From the NCBI GenBank assembly GCA_015491615.1, contig WFVN01000251.1:1-6630 (forward strand): a stretch of 6,630 nt of DNA, in the 5' to 3' direction. The notes under the pieces were generated by a model. It was given only the letters and a program-made list of their open reading frames with translations. It was not told the origin of the DNA and did not search any database. The position numbers and the translations under genes were made by a program. Below, in pieces: positions 1 to 6,204 of the stretch. How positions within the stretch are numbered: position 1 is the stretch's first letter; the number at the start of each line of letters is the position of its first letter. The DNA comes from Gammaproteobacteria bacterium. GTDB taxonomy: Bacteria > Pseudomonadota > Gammaproteobacteria > S012-40.

Positions 1-761
1 CGGCCAAGTTCAAGCTCCTCACCGCCGGCAACTACACCACCGTGGAGGTGGTGGGCACCGGCACCGCCAGCGACGGGGCCACCAGCCGCCAGTATATTTC
101 CCTGGCCAAGTTCGTTCCTACCATCGGTTATACCTCACCCGCCGCCCTCACCGTCCACGGTAACGTCAGCGCCACTTCTTCGGTAAACCTCGCCAATACG
201 GTCCAGGACGTGGGCATCTGGGCCGGCGGTACCCTCACCGGCTCGCCCACGGTGACCGTCTCCCCCGGCGCCGGTGACGGCATCTACTCCAACGACGCCG
301 ACCTGGCCGCCCTTTCCAACGACGGTTTCTTCGAAAACTATTTCTCCGAGAGCAAAGACACCATCCGCGGGCGCGCCACACGTGTGGACTGTACCACCCC
401 CTGCAACGCATCGGACCCCAAGATCCAGGCCCTGGTGGGCCAGGGCGGGCTCATCTGGATCGACGGTGATCTCACCCTCGACTCGGCCATCACCCTCGGC
501 TCCAGCACCGATCCGGTCATTCTCGTGGTGAACGGCAATTTCACCATGAATCACACCAACGCCGAGGTCTTCGGACAGTTGTACGTGGCCGGCGACTGGA
601 ACAACGGCACCGGCGGCGGGAGGGTCTTCGGCACCGCCATGGTGGAGGGCAACTTCTCCGCCGGAGGCCCCCTCCAGTTCTCCTACGACGCTCCTACCCT
701 GAGTCAGACCGCTACCCTGGGGATCTATGCCAAGATCCCTGGTTCGTGGAGGGATTTCTGA
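1..761 (+). CDS. PilX-like type IV pilus assembly protein, C-terminal part (5' end outside window)
   Basis: The reading frame is open from base 3 to the TGA at 759-761 and gives 252 visible residues; the start and the N-terminal prepilin helix lie upstream. What is visible is a Gly/Thr/Asn-rich, beta-rich region. It has repeated short strands of the type TVHGNVSAT and IWIDGDLTL, then VILVVNGNFTM, LYVAGDWNNG and AMVEGNFSAGG, and ends in PGSWRDF. This layout and ending match large PilX-type minor pilin/assembly proteins, which prime type IV pilus assembly together with PilV, PilW and FimU-like proteins in the inner membrane and periplasm. A lone Cys pair (CTTPC, about 378-404 on the DNA) could form a disulfide. 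The GTG at 42 is an internal codon, not the start. Two PilV-like genes follow directly, which supports a minor-pilin operon. The PilX assignment rests on recalled family style, not on a search. Confidence 0.75.
   Translation, partial: AKFKLLTAGNYTTVEVVGTGTASDGATSRQYISLAKFVPTIGYTSPAALTVHGNVSATSSVNLANTVQDVGIWAGGTLTGSPTVTVSPGAGDGIYSNDADLAALSNDGFFENYFSESKDTIRGRATRVDCTTPCNASDPKIQALVGQGGLIWIDGDLTLDSAITLGSSTDPVILVVNGNFTMNHTNAEVFGQLYVAGDWNNGTGGGRVFGTAMVEGNFSAGGPLQFSYDAPTLSQTATLGIYAKIPGSWRDF
748..753 (+). promoter_or_regulatory. Ribosome binding site of first PilV-like gene
   Basis: GGAGGG lies 7 nt before the ATG at 761, inside the end of the PilX-like gene. It decides the start: the in-frame GTG at 746 overlaps this site and would add five residues before the short leader MRG. 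Confidence 0.75.
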
Positions 762-1237
762 TGCGCGGTTTCACTCTCGTCGAGATCCTCGTCACCTTGG
801 TGATCCTCGCCGTCGGCCTGCTCACCGTGGGCCCGTTCCAGGCCGATACCTTGCGCAACACCGCGCTCAACAAGCAACGTACCGCAGCCCTCGCCTTGGC
901 GCAGGAACGACTCGAAGCACTGCGTGATTTTGCCCACGCCGCCGAGGTGGAGGCCATCGCCAACGGTAGCGACACCCCTATCGTCGACGGCACCACTTTT
1001 ACTCGTACTTGGAACGTTCAACCCCAAACCGATGGCTCCTTCGCCATCGTTCTACAAGTCACTTGGCCGGGCCCCGACGGTACCGTGAGCGCTGACACCA
1101 CCGTCACTTTGAGCACCGTGGTCTCCAATTATCTGGCCGCTACCGAGGCCACTGCCCTTTTGGGCAGCGCTTCCCCCACTGTCACCCTGAGCACCACCGC
1201 CAGTGGTGGATGCGGATGCGGCGGAGGCGGCATGTGA
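761..1237 (+). CDS. PilV-like minor prepilin with Gly/Cys C-terminal tail
   Basis: This is a 158-residue prepilin. The leader MRG ends in Gly and is followed by FTLVE, the prepilin peptidase (PilD) site with Phe at +1 and Glu at +5 of the mature protein. A hydrophobic helix follows (about residues 4-27, ILVTLVILAVGLLTVG), then a short globular domain with the block TFTRTWNVQPQTDGS. This N-terminal half is typical of PilV, a minor pilin of the pilus priming complex. The ATG overlaps the stop of the PilX-like gene by one base (TGATG), so translation is probably coupled. The oddity is the C terminus. After a Ser/Thr-rich stretch the last ten residues are GGCGCGGGGM (149-158), holding the protein's only two cysteines. 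Ordinary PilV proteins are not known to me to end this way. The next gene is a paralogue with a related but longer tail. Confidence 0.88.
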   Translation: MRGFTLVEILVTLVILAVGLLTVGPFQADTLRNTALNKQRTAALALAQERLEALRDFAHAAEVEAIANGSDTPIVDGTTFTRTWNVQPQTDGSFAIVLQVTWPGPDGTVSADTTVTLSTVVSNYLAATEATALLGSASPTVTLSTTASGGCGCGGGGM

Positions 1238-1273
1238 AGAACCGACGGCCACATCGCCATGGGCCCGTGTAAT

Positions 1274-1279
1274 GGAGGA
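1274..1279 (+). promoter_or_regulatory. Ribosome binding site of second PilV-like gene
   Basis: GGAGGA lies 6 nt before the ATG at 1286. It favours that start over the in-frame ATG at 1259, which has no comparable site and would place this Shine-Dalgarno inside the coding region. Confidence 0.75.
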
Positions 1280-1285
1280 CGTGGC

Positions 1286-1861
1286 ATGATCGTCCACTAC
1301 GAAAACGGTCATTTGGTGGGGCGGGGATTCACCTTGGTGGAGGTCCTCATCGCTCTGGTGATCCTCAGTGTGGGGCTGCTGTCGCTGGGCACTTTCCAAG
1401 TCAATACCCTGCGTGAGACATCGACCGCCAAACAGCGCAGCACTGCCCTCGTCACCGTCCAAAGCCAGATGGATCAGTTGCGCGACTTCGCCCAGGCAGA
1501 GGATTTCATCAATCAGAGCAGTGGCTCGGACACCATCGTCATCGACGGAGTCACCTACACCCGCAGTTGGACGGTCACTCCGCAGGCGGACGGCTCTCAC
1601 GCCATCACCATCGCCGTCACTTGGCCGGACCCCAACGATCCGGCGGGGAATCCTACACCTAACACCACCCTCACCATGGCCACCGTGGTCTCCAACTACT
1701 TGCCGGCCAGCGAGGCGGCCACCGTCCTCGCCGCCAGCACCCCGGTGACCTTGGTCACGACGACCACGACGACTACGACGACGACCACCACTGCGTGCGG
1801 TGGTGGCGGCATGATGGGCGGGGGCATGATGGGCGGCTGTGGCTGCGGCTGCGGCATGTAA
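1286..1861 (+). CDS. PilV-like minor prepilin with Thr12 tract and Gly/Met/Cys tail
   Basis: This is a 191-residue prepilin. Its 14-residue leader MIVHYENGHLVGRG ends in Gly before FTLVEV, the prepilin peptidase motif with Glu at +5. The helix IALVILSVGLLSLG follows. The globular part aligns without gaps to the preceding pilin over about 100 residues, with shared pieces such as LRDFA, GSDT, the TR.W.V.PQ.DGS block and VTWP. It is therefore a tandem paralogue and probably also a PilV-type minor pilin. The C-terminal end is remarkable: residues 158-169 are twelve Thr, then Ala-Cys, then a tail to residue 191 made only of Gly, Met and Cys (GGGMMGG and GCGCGCGM are seen). All four cysteines and five of the methionines are in the tail. 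The Thr run could be an O-glycosylated stalk and the tail a soft-metal ligand or cross-link site; both are inference. The GT2 gene starts 17 nt downstream. Confidence 0.88.
   Translation: MIVHYENGHLVGRGFTLVEVLIALVILSVGLLSLGTFQVNTLRETSTAKQRSTALVTVQSQMDQLRDFAQAEDFINQSSGSDTIVIDGVTYTRSWTVTPQADGSHAITIAVTWPDPNDPAGNPTPNTTLTMATVVSNYLPASEAATVLAASTPVTLVTTTTTTTTTTTTACGGGGMMGGGMMGGCGCGCGM
1757..1792 (+). repeat. (ACN)12 trinucleotide repeat coding for twelve Thr
   Basis: Twelve consecutive threonine codons (ACG, ACC and ACT mixed; ACG is the most frequent) lie in frame in the second PilV-like gene. Codon use is not uniform, so the tract is partly degenerate. This suggests that selection keeps the Thr residues rather than a fresh pure-triplet expansion. 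Confidence 0.95.
1808..1837 (+). repeat. 15-bp tandem repeat, two copies, coding Gly-Met-Met-Gly-Gly
   Basis: The unit GGCATGATGGGCGGG at 1808-1822 is followed directly by GGCATGATGGGCGGC at 1823-1837, differing only in the last base. The unit is a whole number of codons, so gain or loss of copies would keep the frame and only lengthen or shorten the pilin tail. Confidence 0.95.
1838..1855 (+). repeat. 6-bp tandem repeat (TGYGGC)x3 coding Cys-Gly x3
   Basis: TGTGGC, TGCGGC and TGCGGC follow one another and code for three Cys-Gly pairs just before the final Met and the TAA stop. The repeat directly follows the 15-bp tandem repeat, so the whole tail is built of in-frame repeat units. Confidence 0.92.
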
Positions 1862-1878
1862 TCTGCTAGCTCACGGGC

Positions 1879-2823
1879 ATGGACGCGCCCGAACTTTCCG
1901 TCATCCTGCCCCTGTACGAGGAAGGCGAGGCACTGGACCCCCTTCTCGCCCGCCTGGATGCCGTCCTCGCCAGCCTCGGCCTGTCCCACGAGATCCTGTG
2001 CATCGACGACGGCAGCGGCGACGCCACGCCCGAGCGCCTGGAGGCCCTGGCTCGCCACCGGCGCGATCTGCGGGTCATCCGCCTGTCCCGCAACTTTGGC
2101 CATCAGGCCGCTCTCGCCTGCGGCCTCGATCACGCCCGCGGACGGGCGGTGGTGATGCTCGACGGCGACGGCCAGCATCCCCCCGAGCTGATTCCCGAGC
2201 TGGTCCAGCGTTGGCGTGCCGGCGCGCGTGTGGTCAACACCCGTCGCCGCGACGCCCCCGGCACCCCCTGGTTCAAGCGCGCCGCCTCACGCGCCTTCTA
2301 CGCCCTCTTTCGCCGCCTCACCCGCCTCCCTCTGGAAGCGGGCATGGCCGACTTCCGCCTCCTCGACCGACAGGTGGTGGACACCCTGCGCGCCCTCCCC
2401 GAACGCACCCTGTTCCTGCGCGGCCTGGTGGCCTGGGTGGGCTTCCCCCAGGTGGTGGTGGAATTCCAGGCTGAGCCGCGCCTGGGGGGGCGACCCAAGT
2501 ACGGTGCCCGGTGCATGGGCACTCTCGCCCTCGCCGGCCTCACCGCCTTCACCGAGGTCCCCCTGCGCCTGGCCACCGCCCTCGGCTTTCTCTTCTCCGC
2601 CCTCGCTTTCGCCTACCTGGGCTACGCCCTCCTCGGCTGGCTGCTCGGCCACAACGTCCCCGGCTGGACTTCCCTGGTAGGCTCGGTGCTGTTCCTGGGC
2701 GGCGTTCAGCTCCTGTGCCTGGGTATCCTCGGGGAATACCTGGGCAAGATCTTCCTGGAGACCAAGGCCCGCCCCCGCTACGTGGTGGAACGGCGTCTCG
2801 GCTTCGGAGATGGCGATGATTGA
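1879..2823 (+). CDS. GT2 family polyprenyl-phosphate glycosyltransferase (GtrB/ArnC/DPM1-like)
   Basis: This 314-residue enzyme is likely to move a sugar from a nucleotide-sugar to polyprenyl phosphate on the cytoplasmic face of the inner membrane. An N-terminal GT-A fold begins with LSVILPLYEEGEAL. It carries the nucleotide-binding DDGS at 43-46, RNFGHQ at 71-76 and DGDGQHPPE at 95-103, whose DxD motif binds metal and donor. A later basic motif GGRPKY (203-208) corresponds to the usual RxAGxSKY-type element. Two membrane helices follow, at about 231-255 and 262-288, and the end contains GEYLGKIFLETKARPRYVVE, typical of GtrB-like proteins. Length matches the family. ATG 1879 is the first start after an in-frame TAG at 1867; the Shine-Dalgarno is weak, so expression may depend on the upstream pilin gene 17 nt away. 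The sugar cannot be read from sequence. Confidence 0.93.
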   Translation: MDAPELSVILPLYEEGEALDPLLARLDAVLASLGLSHEILCIDDGSGDATPERLEALARHRRDLRVIRLSRNFGHQAALACGLDHARGRAVVMLDGDGQHPPELIPELVQRWRAGARVVNTRRRDAPGTPWFKRAASRAFYALFRRLTRLPLEAGMADFRLLDRQVVDTLRALPERTLFLRGLVAWVGFPQVVVEFQAEPRLGGRPKYGARCMGTLALAGLTAFTEVPLRLATALGFLFSALAFAYLGYALLGWLLGHNVPGWTSLVGSVLFLGGVQLLCLGILGEYLGKIFLETKARPRYVVERRLGFGDGDD

Positions 2824-2868
2824 GACCCCCCGGCTGGTCGCCGGCCAAGGACCGCCAGCGGCAGACGG

Positions 2869-5448
2869 ATGAGGCGCGCCGAACCCCTAGCCCTCGCCGG
2901 CCTCTATCTGGCCTTCGCCCTCGCCCTGCCCTGGGAACGGGTGTTCACCGACACCATCCTCACCGGCGGCGACGCCGGTTCCTGGTACCAGGTCCTCCTC
3001 CACTTGAAAGACGAGCTGCTCCCCCACGGGCGCCTGTTCGGCTGGGATCAAAACAACTTCTTCGGTTACCCCGACTTTCAATACTATTTTCTGCCGCCCT
3101 TCCTCCTGGCCCTCGCCGTGGGCCAGATCTTCCCCCTCACCGTCGGCCTCAAGCTGGCCACCGTGGCCGGCCTGTGGCTCACCCCCCTGGCCACCTGGTG
3201 GACCCTCAAGGCCCTCGGGCACGGCCCCGGGGCACGCATCGCCGGCGCCTTCGCCAGCCTGGTGTTCCTGTTCCACGAACGCTTCACCATGTTCGGCGGC
3301 AACCTCCTCTCCACCCTCGCCGGGGAGTTCGCCTTCTCCCTCGCCTTCGCCCTCATGATCCTGTTCATGGGCACCCTGCACGCCGGCGTGGTGCGCCGCC
3401 GCCACCTGGCCCTCAACGGTTCTCTGCTGGCCCTCACCGGCCTCTCCCACGCCTTCGTCTTCCTCACCGCCGCCGCCCTGCCCCTCTACTACCTGCTGCG
3501 CCGCGGCGGCCTGCGCCACCTCCCCTACCTTGCCGGCGTGTACGGCGTCGCCTTCGGCCTCATGGCCTTCTGGACCTTCCCCCTGCTGGCCGACCGCCCC
3601 TTCACCACCCCGATCCGCGCCGTCTGGCACTTCCCTGACCTGGCCACCGCCCTGCACGTGGCCCACGGCGAGGTCATCGCCGCCGCCCTGATCCTCGCCT
3701 TCCTCGCCCGGCGCCACGGTCGCCCCCGACGCCTGGGCCTGTTCCTGTTCATGATGGGGGTCGCCGCCCTCTGGTACCTCCTCGCCTCCCTCCTGCACAT
3801 CGCCGACATCCGTTTCTTCCCCGCTCTGCTGTTCTTCGCTCTCCTGGCCCTGGTGGACGCCCTCGCCGCCCTCCTCCAGCGCCTGCCGGGACGGGAGCGG
3901 CGCCTGGGGTCGGTGGCCCTGGCGGGTCTCTTCGCCGCCTGGGGCCTGGCCCAGCTCTACGCCCCCGGGGCCGTGGGGCCGCGCTGGTTCGCTGCCGGCT
4001 ACGCCGGCTACGAGGCCACTCCCGCCTTCGCCCCGGGGGCGGAGATGGACCGCCTGCGCGCGCTGCTCGCCGACGGCGAAGGCCGCGTGGGCTGGGAGCA
4101 CGCCCCCTACGGGGCCCGCTTCGGCACCGACCGGGTGTTCGAAAACCTGCCCCTGTTCACGGGCCGCGCCACCACCGAAGGCATCCACTACGCCTCCGCC
4201 CTCCTCGCCCGCGCCGTCACCACCGTCACCGCCGAGGCCTCGCGCCAGATCGGCTCCCCCTACGCCATCATCTACAGCCACTACGACCTGGGCCGCGCGG
4301 CGCGCCACTTCCGCCTCTTCCACATCAACCAGTTCATCGCCGCCTCCCCCCTCATCCAGGGCCTCATGGATGAGCACCCGGCCTTCGTCCGCCGCGGGAA
4401 GGCGGGGAGCCTGGTGGTGTACGATCTCGCCCCGCCCTCCCCCGGTCTGGTGGAGGGGCTCACCCTCGCCCCCCTGTTGTGCGACTGCGGCGGGCGGCGC
4501 TGGAAGGACCGCTTCCAGGCCTGGCTGCGGCGCGGAGAACCCGAGGTGGACAGCCCCCTGCTGGTGCCCGCGCAGTTCGTGCCACCGGACCTGCGCGGGC
4601 GCTTCCCGGCCATCGCCCGCCTCGATCCCTTCGGCCGCGCCGAGGGCCTGGTGCGCGAGTCCCTGCCCGGGGCGCGGGTGCGCCTCACCGCCTTCGACGA
4701 CCGCCGCATCGCCTTCGTCACCGACCGCCCCGGCGCCCCCCACCTGGTGAAGGTGGCCTACTCCCCCCACTGGCGCGCCAGCGACGAAAGCCCCGTGCTG
4801 CCCGTCTCCCCCGGTCTCATGCTGGTCTTCCCCCAGGGCGAACGGGTGACCCTGGAATACGTGCGCAGCAGGGCGGAATGGGCGGGCCTCGCTCTCACCC
4901 TGGCCACCCTCCTGGCCCTGCCCTTCGTGCGCGCGCCGCGCCCGCGCTTGAGGCGGCTACGGCAGGCCTGCGACCGCCACCGCCGCCCCCTGATGGTGTT
5001 ACTCTCCCTGGTCGTGGCCACCGGCGCGATCCTTGCCTACCAGGACAAGCGCCGCATCACCGGCGACCTGCTGGAAGGTCGCGCCCTGGCCGCTCAGGGA
5101 CGCTGGCAGGACGCCGTGGCGGCCTACCACAAGGCACTCAGCGAGGAGAATCTGGAAATGGATCACGCCGACCTGCCCACCACTTTCCTGGCGCTGGCCG
5201 ACGCCTACCTCAACATGGGCGCTCTGGATCAGGCGCGTCTGGTTTCCGACGCCCTCCTGGAACGCTACCCCAACTGGCTCTACCTGCCCGACGCCCTCGC
5301 CCAGGCGGCGCGCATCGCCCGTGCTCAAGGCGACGACGCCCGCGCCGCCGACTTGTTGCGCCGATGTCTGGCGGTGGAAAAGGATCCGGCCCGACGCCGC
5401 GCCTGCATCCGTCAACTGGCGGCCTTGCAAGGTGTGACCGCCCCATGA
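2869..5448 (+). CDS. Large multi-pass GT-C-like membrane protein (PTPS-related type) with C-terminal TPR region
   Basis: This 859-residue integral membrane protein resembles the '6-pyruvoyl-tetrahydropterin synthase-related' membrane family, whose fold is like GT-C glycosyltransferases. The first helix is followed by a loop with GGDAGSWYQ (Asp35, a candidate catalytic acid) and GWDQNNFFGYPDFQYYF (58-74), both characteristic. Many helices follow to about residue 370. A periplasmic-type section holds FENLPLFTGRATTEG (424-438). A beta-rich section has HLVKVAYSPHW (625-635), SPGLMLVFPQGE and VTLEYV, and precedes helices near 672-688 and 708-724. From about 737 the rest is helical, with two to three TPR-like units (GRALAAQGRWQDAVAAYHKA, then ALADAYLNMGALDQARL). 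ATG 2869 is the only start after the in-frame stop of the GT2 gene; its Shine-Dalgarno is weak. Likely role: transfer of a lipid-linked sugar in the periplasm. The acceptor is unknown and activity is inferred. Confidence 0.88.
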   Translation: MRRAEPLALAGLYLAFALALPWERVFTDTILTGGDAGSWYQVLLHLKDELLPHGRLFGWDQNNFFGYPDFQYYFLPPFLLALAVGQIFPLTVGLKLATVAGLWLTPLATWWTLKALGHGPGARIAGAFASLVFLFHERFTMFGGNLLSTLAGEFAFSLAFALMILFMGTLHAGVVRRRHLALNGSLLALTGLSHAFVFLTAAALPLYYLLRRGGLRHLPYLAGVYGVAFGLMAFWTFPLLADRPFTTPIRAVWHFPDLATALHVAHGEVIAAALILAFLARRHGRPRRLGLFLFMMGVAALWYLLASLLHIADIRFFPALLFFALLALVDALAALLQRLPGRERRLGSVALAGLFAAWGLAQLYAPGAVGPRWFAAGYAGYEATPAFAPGAEMDRLRALLADGEGRVGWEHAPYGARFGTDRVFENLPLFTGRATTEGIHYASALLARAVTTVTAEASRQIGSPYAIIYSHYDLGRAARHFRLFHINQFIAASPLIQGLMDEHPAFVRRGKAGSLVVYDLAPPSPGLVEGLTLAPLLCDCGGRRWKDRFQAWLRRGEPEVDSPLLVPAQFVPPDLRGRFPAIARLDPFGRAEGLVRESLPGARVRLTAFDDRRIAFVTDRPGAPHLVKVAYSPHWRASDESPVLPVSPGLMLVFPQGERVTLEYVRSRAEWAGLALTLATLLALPFVRAPRPRLRRLRQACDRHRRPLMVLLSLVVATGAILAYQDKRRITGDLLEGRALAAQGRWQDAVAAYHKALSEENLEMDHADLPTTFLALADAYLNMGALDQARLVSDALLERYPNWLYLPDALAQAARIARAQGDDARAADLLRRCLAVEKDPARRRACIRQLAALQGVTAP

Positions 5449-6197
5449 GGGCGCTTCTCCCCCTCGCTTTCCTTCTCGCCGCGAGCGCCCAGGCAGGGCA
5501 GATCCGCCTCGCCCAGACTCTCACCGCCGGCCTGGAAGGCGACACCCTCCACCTCACCATACAGGTGGAAAACCAAGGCGAGGAAACGGCCCTGGACGTA
5601 CAACCCGTGGTGCACTTCCTCGGTCGCGCCCACCTCCTTCCCGCCTTGGAACGGCTGGAGACACGGACCTTCTACCGTCAGACCTGGGAGACCACCGTGC
5701 CCGGCCCCGGGGACTACGGCCTCCTCGTGGACCTGCGTTATCACGGCCCCCATGCCGGATTCAGTCTCCCGACCTATGTCCAGGTACCCGCCGAATCCCG
5801 GCCCGGCACTCTCGATATCGGCCTCGGGCGCGGCGAACGCGGCCCCTTCCTGCTCCTCAAGAACCATGGCGAGGCCCCACTCCCCGTGACCCTCACCGTC
5901 CTCGCCCCCTGGGAGCTGGGGCTCACTCCGCCGCCGCGGGAGGTGACCGTACCCGCCGGCGGCGAGCGCCTCCTGCCGCTCCATTTTTCCACCCTGGACG
6001 TGATCCACCAGAGCACCGCCCTCATCCACGCCCTCGCCGACTACCACCAGGACGGTCGCCACCGCATCGCCCACGCCGCTCTCGACCTGCACGCCGGCCG
6101 TCCCCTGGCCGCCGTTCCCTGGTCCCTCGTCGCCGGCGCCTTCGGCCTCCTGCTTGCCCTGCTCCTGGCGCGCACCCTGCACCGGCAAAAACCCTGA
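5445..6197 (+). CDS. Secreted, membrane-anchored protein with two Ig-like (CARDB/NEW3-like) domains
   Basis: This is a 250-residue protein of unknown function. It begins with a signal peptide (MRALLPLAFLLAASAQA, probable cut before Gly18). Two beta-sandwich-like segments follow, at about 20-115 and 122-220. They contain typical strands such as LHLTIQVENQGEETALDV and FLLLKNHGEAPLPVTLTV, reminiscent of CARDB or NEW3 adhesion-type domains. A single C-terminal helix (about 222-243, WSLVAGAFGLLLALLLAR) and a short basic tail RTLHRQKP would anchor it in the inner membrane, with the domains in the periplasm. The ATG overlaps the stop of the GT-C-like gene (ATGA at 5445-5448), so the two are translationally coupled and probably made in matched amounts. 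A longer open frame extends upstream to 4479, but it lies over the GT-C gene and is not coding. A partner or substrate-positioning role for the GT-C protein is inference. Confidence 0.88.
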   Translation: MRALLPLAFLLAASAQAGQIRLAQTLTAGLEGDTLHLTIQVENQGEETALDVQPVVHFLGRAHLLPALERLETRTFYRQTWETTVPGPGDYGLLVDLRYHGPHAGFSLPTYVQVPAESRPGTLDIGLGRGERGPFLLLKNHGEAPLPVTLTVLAPWELGLTPPPREVTVPAGGERLLPLHFSTLDVIHQSTALIHALADYHQDGRHRIAHAALDLHAGRPLAAVPWSLVAGAFGLLLALLLARTLHRQKP

Positions 6198-6204
6198 ACC
6201 GGCG

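Noticed and set aside
2..113. Repeated GGCCAAGTTC at 2-11 and 104-113
   Set aside because: Both code Ala-Lys-Phe within the same protein; ten bases is too short to mean a mobile or regulatory repeat, and the flanks differ.
376..387. Perfect 12-bp palindrome CCACACGTGTGG
   Set aside because: It lies inside the PilX-like coding region, is isolated with no second copy seen, and codes ordinary residues. A regulatory role is not supported.
1259..1285. ATG at 1259 as start of the second PilV-like gene
   Set aside because: It has no good ribosome binding site, whereas GGAGGA is ideally spaced for ATG 1286; the extension would also make the prepilin leader unusually long.
1238..1285. Possible terminator or riboswitch between the two PilV-like genes
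   Set aside because: Only 48 nt long, with no convincing stem-loop plus T-run. It is best read as an ordinary operon spacer with a Shine-Dalgarno.
1757..1858. Poly-Thr and Gly/Cys tail as an out-of-frame artefact or sequencing error
   Set aside because: The upstream pilin frame runs through without a break, the repeats are whole codons, and the paralogue ends in a related Gly/Cys/Met tail, so the frame is most likely real.
2887..4770. Very long open frame on the minus strand (627 codons) opposite the GT-C-like gene
   Set aside because: Its product is a Gly/Glu/Gln/Val-rich low-complexity chain with no domain. Such antisense frames arise from strong G/C bias at third positions of the + strand gene, which has clear membrane and family motifs.
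4479..5444. Upstream extension of the frame of the Ig-like protein gene
   Set aside because: This part lies over the GT-C-like gene and reads as an Arg/Pro/Ala-rich shadow. The signal peptide at 5445 and the ATGA overlap mark the true start.
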